From assembly GCA_963605745.1 (NCBI GenBank), contig CAVCWT010000005.1, forward strand, positions 29,064 through 93,063: a stretch of 64,000 nt of DNA, in the 5' to 3' direction. Source of the stretch: CAG-791 sp963605745 (GTDB lineage Bacteria; Bacillota; Clostridia; Lachnospirales; Lachnospiraceae). Below the pieces are notes generated by a model. The model did no database searches. It worked only from the letters and a program-made list of their open reading frames with translations, and was not told the DNA's origin. A program made the position numbers and the translations under genes. Below, in pieces: positions 1 through 8,737 of the stretch (position 1 is its first letter; each line of letters begins with the position of its first letter).

Positions 1-347
1 TTGTCAATGACGTTCTGGATGTGATGCGTAAGGATTCCGGAATCGGCATTCAGCAGCTGAAGGTGGACGGCGGCGCCAGCATCAATAACCTATTGATGCA
101 GATGCAGGCAGACATTGCGAATATTCCGGTGGAGCGCCCGGCCTGCGTCGAAACAACGGCCCTCGGAGCAGCATATCTGGCAGGGTTGTCTGTCTGCTAC
201 TGGAAGGACATGGAAGCATTGCGGGAGAATAATATGACAGAAAAGGTCTTTACCCCGCAGATTACGGACGAGGAGCTGGCAAGAAAACTAAGAGGTTGGC
301 GCAGAGCTGTCCGATATTCGTTTGACTATGCAAGGGAGGATGTATGA
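1..347 (+). CDS. glpK: Glycerol kinase, C-terminal fragment
   Basis: This is the C-terminal part of a glycerol kinase, which phosphorylates glycerol to glycerol 3-phosphate in the cytoplasm. The gene runs in from the left edge; the open frame begins at base 3, so the 5' end is missing because of the window and not because of a lesion. The visible residues include the FGGY-kinase segment VDGGASINNLLMQMQAD and the downstream ETTALGAAYLAGL, both typical of glycerol kinase. The stop overlaps the next start by 4 bases (ATGA), so translation is probably coupled to the HAD phosphatase behind it. Another FGGY kinase is possible, but the ETTALGAAYLAG pattern favours GlpK. Confidence 0.9.
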   Translation, partial: VNDVLDVMRKDSGIGIQQLKVDGGASINNLLMQMQADIANIPVERPACVETTALGAAYLAGLSVCYWKDMEALRENNMTEKVFTPQITDEELARKLRGWRRAVRYSFDYAREDV

Positions 348-1033
348 CCTATTCGAAAATCCTGTTCGATCTGGATGGCACATTGACGGAGTCGGGGCCC
401 GGCATTACGCATGCCGTACAGTATGCCCTGCATCAGATGGGAATTGAGGAGCCGGACCGGTCACAGCTGCTGTCCTTTGTGGGACCGCCGCTGAATCTGA
501 GCTTTAAGGAACGATACGGCATGAATGAAGAACAGACGGCAGAGGCCATTCATCATTTCCGTGAGGTATATGATCGGGAAATGATTTTTGAAAATGAGGT
601 CTATCCCGGCGTTCCCCGGATGCTGAAGACCCTGCATGAAAAGGGCACACGTCTTGCCATTGCTTCTTCGAAACCGGAGAACATGGTACATAAGGTGCTG
701 GAGCACTTTGGCCTGAAGGCGTATTTTGATGTCATTGTAGGCTCGAACATCAGTGAAGAGCTGGACAACAAGATGGGAGCAGACAACAAGCTCCTTATGG
801 TGCAGCGTGCATTAAGAGAGCTGGGCGTTCCTGCGGCCGAGGAGGATGCAGTGATCGAAGGCTGCGCAATGGTGGGAGATCGATCTTTTGATATCAAGGG
901 GGCACTGGCCAACCATGTGACAGCCGTGGGTGTTACCTATGGCTACGGCAGCAGAAGAGAGCTCGAGGAAGCCGGGGCAGAATACATTGCAGAGGACGTG
1001 CCGCAGCTGCAAAAGCTCCTGTGTCAGGAATGA
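344..1033 (+). CDS. HAD-family hydrolase, phosphoglycolate phosphatase-like
   Basis: A 229-residue haloacid-dehalogenase superfamily phosphatase of the Gph/PpaX type. Motif I is FDLDGTLTES near the N terminus with the nucleophilic and acid/base Asp; motif II/III appears as ASSKPE around residue 106; motif IV is MVGDRSFDI around residue 178. A helical cap lies between motifs I and II. The start overlaps the glycerol kinase stop by 4 bases, so the two are co-translated. The substrate cannot be read from sequence; a small phosphorylated metabolite is likely, and the neighbour hints at a by-product of glycerol or triose phosphate metabolism, which is inference only. Confidence 0.88.
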   Translation: MTYSKILFDLDGTLTESGPGITHAVQYALHQMGIEEPDRSQLLSFVGPPLNLSFKERYGMNEEQTAEAIHHFREVYDREMIFENEVYPGVPRMLKTLHEKGTRLAIASSKPENMVHKVLEHFGLKAYFDVIVGSNISEELDNKMGADNKLLMVQRALRELGVPAAEEDAVIEGCAMVGDRSFDIKGALANHVTAVGVTYGYGSRRELEEAGAEYIAEDVPQLQKLLCQE

Positions 1034-1965
1034 GGCGGCAAAACAGGACGCACCGCCTGCCGGCAGATGCTCCGGAAAAGGGTGTGCTCCGGCCTCCGGA
1101 ATCCAATCAAAGGAAGAGAGATTTCTCGGCGATGCTGCAGTCGATTCTTCCGGCAATTGTCTATATCCTGTGCTGCCAGGTGTTGTTATCCCTTCTGGAG
1201 TCGTGTTTGGGATTGCTGCAGAGCTTTTCGATCAAGGAGGTGCTGCAGAACGGAGATTTTGTGACTGCTAAGAGCCTGCAGACAGTTGGCACTGCGGCAA
1301 TGCAGAATCTGCAGGCATTGAATACAGCCGTTGCAGCGCTTGGGGCTTTGTGTGTGACGATGCGATTTCTAAAGGTCCGCCCAAAGCCGTATCGGCCGGA
1401 AGGGAGGCTGCACCGGGTGCCATCAAGGATGGAATACGGCTTCCTGGTACTGGGGACAATGAGCGGTTCGATGGCACTCAATGCACTGCTGCAGGAAAGC
1501 GGCGCTGTGGCAGCAGATGCTGCGGCGAGTGCGGCAGCGGGACAGACACAGAAGGTGAGTATCCTGATCGGGGTGATGGTTTACGGGATTGCAGTGCCCT
1601 ATGCGGAGGAAGAGATTTTTCGCGGAATCACCTTTGAGAGATTGTGGGAATCTTCCGGGAGCCTGATCCTTGGAACAGCAGGAAGTGCCCTCTTATTCGG
1701 AATCAGTCATGGAAACCTGGTTCAGGGCTGTTATGCTGCAGTGATGGGAGTGATGTTCTGCAATTTTCTGGCGAGAACGGAGAATTTAAGGGCGGTGATC
1801 GCACTTCATGGAGCCATTAATATTTTTACTCTCGTTTTATCAAGAGCAAACGCTTATAATGGGATAAGCGGGCGGGTGATATTCTATACCGGCCTTGGAG
1901 TTTTTATTTGCTGCATCATCGGAATATGCGGCGTCAACAGCGGTAACCGTGGGAGAAGAGAATGA
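1030..1965 (+). CDS. CPBP family intramembrane glutamic endopeptidase
   Basis: A polytopic membrane protein of about 311 residues of the CPBP (CAAX protease/bacteriocin-processing) family. The three family motifs are present: the double-glutamate motif EEEIFRG, the FGISHGN motif, and ALHGAIN near the C terminus, giving the expected Glu/His/Asn active-site residues within membrane helices. The ATG at 1030 overlaps the previous stop (ATGA), which is why I prefer it to an in-frame GTG at 1021. The 3' end overlaps the sortase start by 4 bases. CPBP proteases can process prenylated or peptide substrates or protect against bacteriocins; co-transcription with a sortase suggests a cell-surface role, but the substrate is unknown. 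Confidence 0.85.
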   Translation: MRRQNRTHRLPADAPEKGVLRPPESNQRKRDFSAMLQSILPAIVYILCCQVLLSLLESCLGLLQSFSIKEVLQNGDFVTAKSLQTVGTAAMQNLQALNTAVAALGALCVTMRFLKVRPKPYRPEGRLHRVPSRMEYGFLVLGTMSGSMALNALLQESGAVAADAAASAAAGQTQKVSILIGVMVYGIAVPYAEEEIFRGITFERLWESSGSLILGTAGSALLFGISHGNLVQGCYAAVMGVMFCNFLARTENLRAVIALHGAINIFTLVLSRANAYNGISGRVIFYTGLGVFICCIIGICGVNSGNRGRRE

Positions 1966-3128
1966 CAGATCGTGGCAGTGAGAATCGCAGCGGCGAGTAC
2001 AATAACAGCAAGATCAACAACAACTGGGATCGTGACGACATGGATTATGTCGGCATCGATAGGATGGGGTATGGACGCTGGAGCAGAACAGAAGACGATT
2101 TTGACTGGGAGGACGAGGACTGGTGGTTCGACGAAGAAAAGGCCAGAGCACATGATGCTGCAAAGTTCTCCGGGACGCTGGATCTGTCGTGGTATGAGAA
2201 TGATGAATCTCTGAAAAATGCAGGTCCCCTGCAGCAGGAATCAAAAGACACAAAAGAGGCCGATACCAAGGCGAGCGAAAAGAAAAAGACGAGCAAAAAG
2301 AAAAAAAGTCTGGTATGGCGAGCAGCAGGATGGATTATTCCGGCAGGGCTGGGGGTCGTTTTCGTCTATTCCTCGTGCCAGTTCGTGCAGCAGTATGCGG
2401 TATATCGGCAGGCCAGAAAGGAATATGAGGAGCTGGATTCCTACATCTTGCTGACAGAGGATCTTTCGGAGAGTTCCGCGGCAGAAGAGGGGGAACAGGG
2501 AGAGATACCGGAGGAGCCGCAGATCGAATATCCGGCGCTTGATATTGATTATGACGCTCTGAAGGGAATCAACGATGAATTCGTCGGGGTCCTTTATATT
2601 CCGGTTCTGGATCTTCATTATCCGGTGACACAGGGCGAGGATGACGACAAATATTTGCATACCACCTTTGAAGGAACCTATAATGCATCCGGATGCATTT
2701 ATCTCAATTATTCAGCATCGCCGGATTTTGGTGACAGCAATACGTTCATATTCGGTCACAATATGAAGAACGGCACAATGTTCGGCAGTCTCAAAAAATT
2801 CCTGCGGGACGAGACGCTGTGCGACGAGGATCCGTACATCTACATCTATCAGGAAGATCAGGTGCTGGTTTATCGTATTTTTGCCTACTATACGATTCCG
2901 GTGCGCGATGATGTCTATGATGATTTTGAGGGAGAGGACGGCTATGATTCCTATGTTGCAGATGCCGGAAAACATTCCGTCTATCAAATGTCCGAAGAGG
3001 CAGGGGCTGAGATTGACTGGGCATCGAGACCACATCTTCTGACGCTGTCTACCTGCTATGCAACAGGACATGTGAATAACTTTGTGGTGCAGGGTGTCCT
3101 TATCGGGACAGCGCATACCGGAGAGTGA
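1962..3128 (+). CDS. srtB: Class B sortase with long acidic cytoplasmic N-terminus
   Basis: A 388-residue sortase, a membrane transpeptidase that attaches surface proteins to the wall. Residues 1-110 are very acidic (DWEDEDWWFDEEKA) and then Lys-rich; a single membrane segment follows around 120-145, and the catalytic domain faces outward. The active-site His lies in IFGHNM and the Cys in TLSTCY. The third catalytic residue, an Arg usually just before the FVVQGVL strand, appears to be Asn here (VNNFVVQGVL). The protein is longer than a usual SrtB because of the N-terminal extension. It is the last gene of the overlapping glpK-HAD-CPBP-srtB run and is followed by a strong terminator. Confidence 0.88.
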   Translation: MTDRGSENRSGEYNNSKINNNWDRDDMDYVGIDRMGYGRWSRTEDDFDWEDEDWWFDEEKARAHDAAKFSGTLDLSWYENDESLKNAGPLQQESKDTKEADTKASEKKKTSKKKKSLVWRAAGWIIPAGLGVVFVYSSCQFVQQYAVYRQARKEYEELDSYILLTEDLSESSAAEEGEQGEIPEEPQIEYPALDIDYDALKGINDEFVGVLYIPVLDLHYPVTQGEDDDKYLHTTFEGTYNASGCIYLNYSASPDFGDSNTFIFGHNMKNGTMFGSLKKFLRDETLCDEDPYIYIYQEDQVLVYRIFAYYTIPVRDDVYDDFEGEDGYDSYVADAGKHSVYQMSEEAGAEIDWASRPHLLTLSTCYATGHVNNFVVQGVLIGTAHTGE

Positions 3129-3151
3129 TGGCAGATTGAATATGTATTAGT

Positions 3152-3186
3152 AAAGGAGGTCAGCGCAAAGCGCTGACCTCCTTTTT
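3152..3186 (+). terminator. Rho-independent terminator after srtB
   Basis: A perfect 15-bp stem (AAAGGAGGTCAGCGC and its complement) with an AAA loop is followed by TTTTTG. It closes the glpK-srtB operon. The dctM gene converges from the other side, so it may also slow minus-strand transcription. Confidence 0.9.
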
Positions 3187-3234
3187 GTGTCCAAGGTAGC
3201 CTAAAACCTTGAGATTATTATTTTCATTCACTGA

Positions 3235-4560
3235 TCAGCCAAACCATGTCGGTGTGATGGTAGGAACATAGCCGCACAGCTTCGGAATGAAGAGGCTGAT
3301 GTCCGGAACAAAGGTTAGGAGCAGCAGGGTAATCAGCATGCATCCGTAGAAGGGAAGCGTTGCCTTTACGACCTTCTCCATAGGGCGCTTTGCAACGGCA
3401 GAGCCGATGAACAAAACGGCGCCAACAGGAGGTGTCAGAAGGCCGATGCCGCAGTTCAGAACGACGATAATACCGAACTGAACCGGGTCGATGCCGATGG
3501 AGGTTGCGATCGGCAGCAGGATCGGAGTTGCGATCAGGATGATGGGAGCCATATCCATGATGCAGCCCAGAACCAGCAGGATCAGATCCAGAAGGAGTGC
3601 GATCAGGATCGGGTTGCTGGTCAGGTCTGTGATAGCAGTTGCAGCAAGATCCGGGACATGCAAGGTTGTCAGGCAGTATCCGAAGGCATTGGAGCATGCA
3701 ATCAGGATCAATACGATGGACAGCGTGTTGACGCACTCACTCAGCTGATCCCATACACCCTTCCAGTCGAGTCCCTTGTAAACAAAGACGGAAACGATCA
3801 GTGAGTAGATAACAGCGATTGCAGCCGACTCTGTTGCAGTGAAGACACCGCCGACAACGCCGAAGACAACGATGATAACGGCTGCAAGAGCCCAGATGGA
3901 GGTTCCCAGCTGCTTAAAGAAGCGGCTGAGCTTGAAGGGCTCTCCCTTGGGATAGTTGCGTTTTACGGAGATGATGTAGGAGCCAACCATCAGGGAAATG
4001 GCGAGCAGAGCGCCCGGAAGGTAACCAGCCAGGAAGAGGCTTCCTACGCTGATGCCGCCGGCTGTCGTTGCATAGATGACCATGTTGTGGCTCGGAGGAA
4101 CCAGAAGACCCTCGCAGGAGGAGGTGATGGTTACAGCAGTAGAGAAATCTGCATCATAGCCCTGATCAACCATCATGGGGATCATGATGGATCCGATGGA
4201 AGCAGTATCTGCAGATGCGGATCCGGAGATGCCGCCAAAGAAGTAGGAAGCCACGATGTTAACCATGGCCATACCGCCTCTCATCCAGCCAACGCAGGCA
4301 TCGGCGAGTGCGATCAGCTTCTCACTGATACCGCCGGAGCCCATGAGAACGCCCATTGTGATAAAGAACGGAACGGCCATCAGGCTGAAAGAGGAGATAC
4401 CTTTTACCAGCTGCTGGCACAGGGTGTTAAAGCTAAGGCCCTGAACACCAAGGCACATAACGGTGGAAAGTGCTACTGCGTATGCGATCGGGAAACGCAG
4501 GAAGATCATGACGAAGAAGCTGCCGAGCAGCACAATAATTGCCAAAGTCTGGGTATCCAT
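3235..4560 (-). CDS. dctM: TRAP transporter large permease (DctM)
   Basis: A 441-residue, roughly 12-helix membrane protein, the large subunit of a tripartite ATP-independent periplasmic (TRAP) transporter that couples uptake of an organic acid to the Na+ gradient. It opens with a hydrophobic helix and FLRFPIAYAVAL, followed by the family-typical GISGSASADTASIGSIMIP and, later, ITPPVG-like LLTPPVGAVLFIG. The start ATG overlaps the dctQ stop by one base (TAATG), so the two are translationally coupled. It belongs to the operon dctP-dctQ-dctM. Substrate is unknown; C4-dicarboxylates, sialic acid or sugar acids are the usual possibilities. Confidence 0.93.
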   Translation of the reverse strand: MDTQTLAIIVLLGSFFVMIFLRFPIAYAVALSTVMCLGVQGLSFNTLCQQLVKGISSFSLMAVPFFITMGVLMGSGGISEKLIALADACVGWMRGGMAMVNIVASYFFGGISGSASADTASIGSIMIPMMVDQGYDADFSTAVTITSSCEGLLVPPSHNMVIYATTAGGISVGSLFLAGYLPGALLAISLMVGSYIISVKRNYPKGEPFKLSRFFKQLGTSIWALAAVIIVVFGVVGGVFTATESAAIAVIYSLIVSVFVYKGLDWKGVWDQLSECVNTLSIVLILIACSNAFGYCLTTLHVPDLAATAITDLTSNPILIALLLDLILLVLGCIMDMAPIILIATPILLPIATSIGIDPVQFGIIVVLNCGIGLLTPPVGAVLFIGSAVAKRPMEKVVKATLPFYGCMLITLLLLTFVPDISLFIPKLCGYVPTITPTWFG

Positions 4561-5084
4561 TATGCTGTGACCTCCTTTACAAAGAATTTTTTGATGTCGT
4601 TGTAAACTGCCTCGATCTCAAAGATGATCATGGCAAGACCAGCCAGCGGAACCGGGAAATACATCCAGAAGCGGGACAGCCAGGGCATGGAAACGTAGGT
4701 TCCTACGCTGCCGAGGGTCCGGCAGAAATTCCAGCCGCAGATCAGCATGATAAAGCCGAGGATCATGACTGCAACATCTGCCATGATGTCCAGGATGATG
4801 ATGACAGTTCTGGGAAGATAATTGTCAAAAGCGGTCATGCGGATATGTGCGCCGCGGCGAATGGCCAGTGCGGCAGACAGAACAGCCATATAACTCATCA
4901 GTGTCAGAACCATCTCTTCCGACCAGGAAGGGTCACTGATGAAAGGAATGTAACGGCCCAGAATCGCATAGCAGGTGATGAGAATATCTGCAACGAGCAG
5001 AATCTTGCAGATGAACATAACCACCTTATAGACGATATCGTAAACCGGACGGACCTTATCCAGGGTAGTAAAGATTGCAGGCAT
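4560..5084 (-). CDS. dctQ: TRAP transporter small permease (DctQ)
   Basis: A small four-helix membrane protein of 174 residues, the DctQ subunit that partners the large TRAP permease. A Trp in the motif PSWSEEM, common in DctQ proteins, is present. The ATG at 5084 is chosen over an upstream in-frame start because AAAGGAGG sits 7 bases before it. It lies between dctP and dctM; the wide dctP-dctQ gap of about 240 bases contains an inverted repeat that could reduce expression of the permeases relative to the binding protein. Confidence 0.92.
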   Translation of the reverse strand: MPAIFTTLDKVRPVYDIVYKVVMFICKILLVADILITCYAILGRYIPFISDPSWSEEMVLTLMSYMAVLSAALAIRRGAHIRMTAFDNYLPRTVIIILDIMADVAVMILGFIMLICGWNFCRTLGSVGTYVSMPWLSRFWMYFPVPLAGLAMIIFEIEAVYNDIKKFFVKEVTA

Positions 5085-5113
5085 CCCTGTATCCTCCTTT
5101 AGTGAAAGTAATC

Positions 5114-5161
5114 TGATGAAAAGAGGGGCAGGCAATGCGGCTATGCCGCGCCGTCTACCCC
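5114..5161 (-). terminator. Possible partial terminator between dctP and dctQ
   Basis: Read on the minus strand, GGGGTAG pairs with CTGCCCC around an inner GCGGC-ATA-GCCGC hairpin, followed by TCTTTTC. It could act as an attenuator or RNA-processing stop that leaves dctP transcript in excess over dctQM. The U-run is short, so strength is uncertain. Confidence 0.5.
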
Positions 5162-5322
5162 TGCAGTCTTACATGTTCAATACCAATCCGATGATCGACC
5201 TCGTGCCGAAAGCCTGTTGCGCGTATTCAGGGATCTCGTAGCCGGGGATGATCCAATCGAATCACTGCTTTTAGCTGTATAGCGTTTCTTTTTGGAAAAC
5301 GTCAATGTTCGCCGTGTGCGGA

Positions 5323-6444
5323 TTAGTTAGCAAAATCCTTCAGCTGCTGATACAGCTCAGCCTGATCTTTGGTATTCTCTTCGATGACAGTTGCGCAAGC
5401 GTCAGCCCATGCCTGCTTGTCCTCAACCTCAACGATGTTGCAGCCTTCTTCTCGGAGCTGATCGAGAACCTTGTTCTCCTCGGTCTCGGAAAGCTCTGCG
5501 TTGAACTGCTGTGCATAAGCACCGGCCTCCATGATGCAAGCCTGCTGATTCTCAGTCAGCTTGTTCCATGCATTGTCGGTGATGACAACCTGAACGGCGC
5601 CAAGGGTGTGTCCATCGAGTACCAGAGTGTTAGCAACCTCCGGGAATGCATTGGACTTGTAGTTTGCGATGGGCTGCTCAGCACCATCAACGACACCGGT
5701 CTGCAGTGCGCTGTACAGCTCGTTGAAGGATACAACGGTCGGAGATGCGCCAAGGCCCTCAACCATTCCGTTCATAACAGGGTCGTTGGATACGCGGAGC
5801 TTCAGGTTCTTGAAGTCCTCAAGGCCGTTTACCTCGATGCCGTTCTTGATGAAGAAGTGACGGAAACCTTCCTCGCCGTAGAAGACGCCGCGGATCGGCA
5901 GGCCCAGTTCCTGAGGCTCATCCAGGAATTCCTGTGCCAGATCAGAGTTAGCAAAGTTCCACCAGTGATCACGGCTCTCCCATGTGTAAGGGATGGACAG
6001 AAGCGTTGCCTTATTGCAGCCATAGCTTGTCAGAGCGAAAGCGGAGATACGGGACATATCGATGGTGTCGCCGCCTGCCAGGATGTTGTCCAGAACGTCG
6101 TTCTCAGAACCCAGAACACCGGATGCCTGAATGTCGATTTCGATGGAACCTCCGGAGAGCTCCTCAACCTTCTCCTTGAAGGCTGTAGCAGTCTGACCAA
6201 CGATAGTATCCAGCGGGTTAACCTCTGCATAAACAAGAGTAACCTTAGGATCATTTGCAGCAGCGGAGGAATCGCCGGTGGACTCTGTGGTCTCCTCAGC
6301 AGCCTCAGCAGTCTCTGTAGTCTCAGAGGTTTCTGCAGCTGCATCGGAAGAAGCAGCGGTGCTCGAAGAGCTGCTGGAGCCGCAAGCTGCGAGACTCAGC
6401 ACCATAGCACCTGCCAGTGCCAGTGAAAGAACTTTCTTTTTCAT
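5323..6444 (-). CDS. dctP: TRAP transporter substrate-binding lipoprotein (DctP)
   Basis: A 373-residue extracytoplasmic solute-binding protein. It has a lipoprotein signal ending in LSLAAC with the lipidated Cys at 21, then a Ser/Thr/Glu-rich linker, then the DctP fold. The Arg that binds the substrate carboxylate lies in the segment NLKLRVSNDPVMNG, and the family pattern VDGAEQPIANY is present. It delivers substrate to DctQM. Start is supported by AAAAGGAGACATTT before the ATG. It is the first gene of the TRAP operon and probably controlled by the two-component system encoded upstream. Substrate identity is not evident. Confidence 0.95.
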   Translation of the reverse strand: MKKKVLSLALAGAMVLSLAACGSSSSSSTAASSDAAAETSETTETAEAAEETTESTGDSSAAANDPKVTLVYAEVNPLDTIVGQTATAFKEKVEELSGGSIEIDIQASGVLGSENDVLDNILAGGDTIDMSRISAFALTSYGCNKATLLSIPYTWESRDHWWNFANSDLAQEFLDEPQELGLPIRGVFYGEEGFRHFFIKNGIEVNGLEDFKNLKLRVSNDPVMNGMVEGLGASPTVVSFNELYSALQTGVVDGAEQPIANYKSNAFPEVANTLVLDGHTLGAVQVVITDNAWNKLTENQQACIMEAGAYAQQFNAELSETEENKVLDQLREEGCNIVEVEDKQAWADACATVIEENTKDQAELYQQLKDFAN

Positions 6445-6610
6445 AAATGTCTCCTTTTGCCCCCTCTTTGGGACGAATTTTATTCAGGAAAAATACGCAT
6501 ATTCTCGTTCCCCCTTGCGCGCAACCGGTGGAGACTGCGAACCCTTCCTGTTGTTCGGACACGGCTGCAACATGACGAATGCAGCGCATTGTGTCCCGCT
6601 CATATATAAA

Positions 6611-6639
6611 AATTTAACGATTTATTAATATTTTAACAA
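6611..6639 (-). promoter_or_regulatory. Candidate promoter of dctPQM
   Basis: On the minus strand TTGTTA and TAAATT are separated by 17 bases in a very A/T-rich stretch, directly after the terminator of the upstream sensory operon. The remaining leader (6445-6610) has no clear gene. The response regulator presumably binds nearby; no operator repeat is obvious. Confidence 0.55.
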
Positions 6640-6648
6640 GAGGATCAT

Positions 6649-6690
6649 AAAAAAATGCTGACATTCGTAAGAAAATGCGAATGTCGGCAT
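6649..6690 (-). terminator. Terminator of the HK-RR-DctP-like operon
   Basis: On the minus strand ATGCCGACATTCG pairs with CGAATGTCAGCAT (one G-T pair) and is followed by seven T. Upstream of it, 6705-6770 holds a wider inverted repeat (AAGCAGGCG/CGCCTGCTT) enclosing a CATTTT-GA-AAAATG hairpin. Confidence 0.88.
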
Positions 6691-6784
6691 ATACAGAATG
6701 CACAAAGCAGGCGTGCGGTGTCTGGGCATTTTGAAAAATGCGAACTAACGTGAACGAGAATCGCCTGCTTGGAGGCGCAGCGAT

Positions 6785-7852
6785 TTAGGGCTTTGAATCT
6801 TGAATCTGCCGGATCAGCTCTTCCTGATCAGAATAGTCTTCATAGACGGCCAAGGCGGCCTTTTTAAAACGAGTTTGTTCTTGATCATCCAGCGCCGTGA
6901 TGGTGATGCCGGCCTCCTGTATTTTATGCAGGGACTCCTCCTCAGCCTCCTGCCAGAGCTGCCGCTCCAGTGTCTGGGCGTTTTTAGCACAGTCGCGAAT
7001 GATGTCGGGATAGGTTTCATCCAGTGCAGCCAGGCTTTCCATTGCCTCACTGCTGGCCAGTAAAACCTCCGGAATTCTGGTATGGGCGTCCTCGAGGACG
7101 TATTTGGCGACTTCATAGTGCCCGGTGTAATAGTAGCTGGGCCAGTTGTTCTCGGCACCATCAATCTCATTTTTGGCAAGTGCACTGTAGACATCGTCAT
7201 AGGTCAGAGGAACCGGCACCGCACCGAAGGATCGGATCACGTTCTGCATGAGACTGGATTCGCCAACGCGAATCTGCAGTCCGGAAAGGTCCTCCAGACA
7301 GGTCACTTCTTCGGTAGTGTAAAAATGACGAACGCCCGCATCATACCAGGCTAGTCCAGTAAGTCCGATGTCAGAGCTGATGGAGTTTAAAAATTCCTGG
7401 CCGATGTCGCCATCCAGAACCTTCCACATATGCTCGTTACTCTCATAGAGATAGGGGAGCTCCAGAACCTCGAACTGTGGCACGAACTCGCTCAGGATCA
7501 TGATGGAGATACGGGAAAAGTCGACGCCGCCGTATTCCATCTGCTCTACAACGCCTTGCTCGCTGCCGAGTTCTCCGTTGGAATACACGCGAACCTGCAC
7601 CCTGCCGTTTGTTCTTTGTGAAACCTCCTCGGCAAAGGAATAGGCAGCCTGTGTTGTAGGGTATCCTTCCGGCTGGTTGTCGGCATAGCGAAGAATGAGC
7701 TGCGGCTCGTTATTTTGCTGCGCAGAGTCACCGGCAGGCAGCGGCAGATGGCGGCCTGCAAATGGCAGGAGCAGGATGAACAAAAAGGTAAGAGCAGCGA
7801 TGATCTTGCCCGTTGTTTTGCCGGATGGAATGTGCGCCTTGTCTGTGCTCAA
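6785..7852 (-). CDS. Membrane-anchored DctP-like solute-binding protein, likely sensory
   Basis: A 355-residue homologue of TRAP binding proteins. Unlike DctP it has no lipobox; residues about 15-33 form one hydrophobic segment that would anchor or export it. DctP features are present: a carboxylate-binding Arg region LQIRVGESSLMQNVIRS and the IDGAENNWPSYY segment. The start is a TTG at 7852 overlapping the stop of the response regulator (TTGA) and preceded by AAGGAGGG with a 6-base spacer. Being translated with the regulator and kinase, and separated from the permease genes by a terminator, it most likely presents ligand to the histidine kinase; that is inference. Confidence 0.85.
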   Translation of the reverse strand: MSTDKAHIPSGKTTGKIIAALTFLFILLLPFAGRHLPLPAGDSAQQNNEPQLILRYADNQPEGYPTTQAAYSFAEEVSQRTNGRVQVRVYSNGELGSEQGVVEQMEYGGVDFSRISIMILSEFVPQFEVLELPYLYESNEHMWKVLDGDIGQEFLNSISSDIGLTGLAWYDAGVRHFYTTEEVTCLEDLSGLQIRVGESSLMQNVIRSFGAVPVPLTYDDVYSALAKNEIDGAENNWPSYYYTGHYEVAKYVLEDAHTRIPEVLLASSEAMESLAALDETYPDIIRDCAKNAQTLERQLWQEAEEESLHKIQEAGITITALDDQEQTRFKKAALAVYEDYSDQEELIRQIQDSKP

Positions 7853-8646
7853 GATCTGCCCTCCTTCATACTGCGTGCACGCATCCTGCGATACTCCGTT
7901 GGCGTCTGTCCAATGCGCTTTTTAAAGGCGCGGGCAAAATAGCTGGCATCCTCATAGCCGACCATGCCGGCAACCTCTGCAGTGGAGCGAAGAGGATCAG
8001 AGAGCAGCTCACAGGCCGCCTGCATACGGACATCGGTTAGGTAGTCGAGAAAGCCGGTGTGCACGTATTTTTTAAACTGCGCGGAGAGATAGGCCGGGCT
8101 GATCTTCATGATTTCACTGACGCTGTCCAGGGAGAGTTCATACATATAATTATCGTGGATATAGGATTGTACCTGCTGCATGAGGAGTGCCATGTGATTC
8201 ATCGGTGCAGGAGAACCTTCGGACTTGGCGGCAGGGGGAGCGGCGGAGGCGAGCTGCAGGAGGCGGCGCTCAGACTCCATCTGGGTAAGCGCCTTCTGAA
8301 TGTTCTGCACGGCATCTTGGCAGATGACCGGCTTTAGAATATATCCGCAGGCCCCCAGACGCATCGCTTCATAGGCATACTGAAAGAGACCGTACGCAGT
8401 GACAAAGATGATCTTGCAGGAAGGACATTTCTCCAGAATCTGCCGGGCAGCCTCGAGACCGCTGATTCCCGGCATTTCAATGTCCATGAGAATGAGATCG
8501 GCAGGAAGGAGCAGGGCCTTTTCCAGGGCATGGCGTCCGTTATCTGCAGTTTCAATATGAAATTCATTGGGAAAATGCGAGATGACCAGGTCAGTCAATA
8601 ACTCACGTTCCTTGGATTCATCATCAGCAATCAGGAGCTTATACAT
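7849..8646 (-). CDS. Response regulator, receiver plus AraC-type DNA-binding domain
   Basis: A 265-residue YesN-like response regulator. The receiver has the acidic pocket ADDE near residue 7-10 and the phospho-accepting Asp at about 55 (LILMDIEMPG). The C-terminal 100 residues are an AraC/XylS double helix-turn-helix, with the signature DASYFARAFKKRIGQTPTEY. It lies between the kinase and the DctP-like gene in one minus-strand operon and probably activates the TRAP operon downstream. Confidence 0.95.
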   Translation of the reverse strand: MYKLLIADDESKERELLTDLVISHFPNEFHIETADNGRHALEKALLLPADLILMDIEMPGISGLEAARQILEKCPSCKIIFVTAYGLFQYAYEAMRLGACGYILKPVICQDAVQNIQKALTQMESERRLLQLASAAPPAAKSEGSPAPMNHMALLMQQVQSYIHDNYMYELSLDSVSEIMKISPAYLSAQFKKYVHTGFLDYLTDVRMQAACELLSDPLRSTAEVAGMVGYEDASYFARAFKKRIGQTPTEYRRMRARSMKEGRS

Positions 8647-8737
8647 ATTTCAGAACCTCATGCGATCGGTCAGGATCAGTTTCTGTTGTGTTTTGGGGAC
8701 TTGTCATTAAGAAAACGCGGATTCAGTTACCATTTCC

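Noticed and set aside
5305..6426. A 373-codon plus-strand frame opposite dctP
   Set aside because: It is the antisense shadow of dctP, which has a lipoprotein signal, family motifs and a ribosome site.
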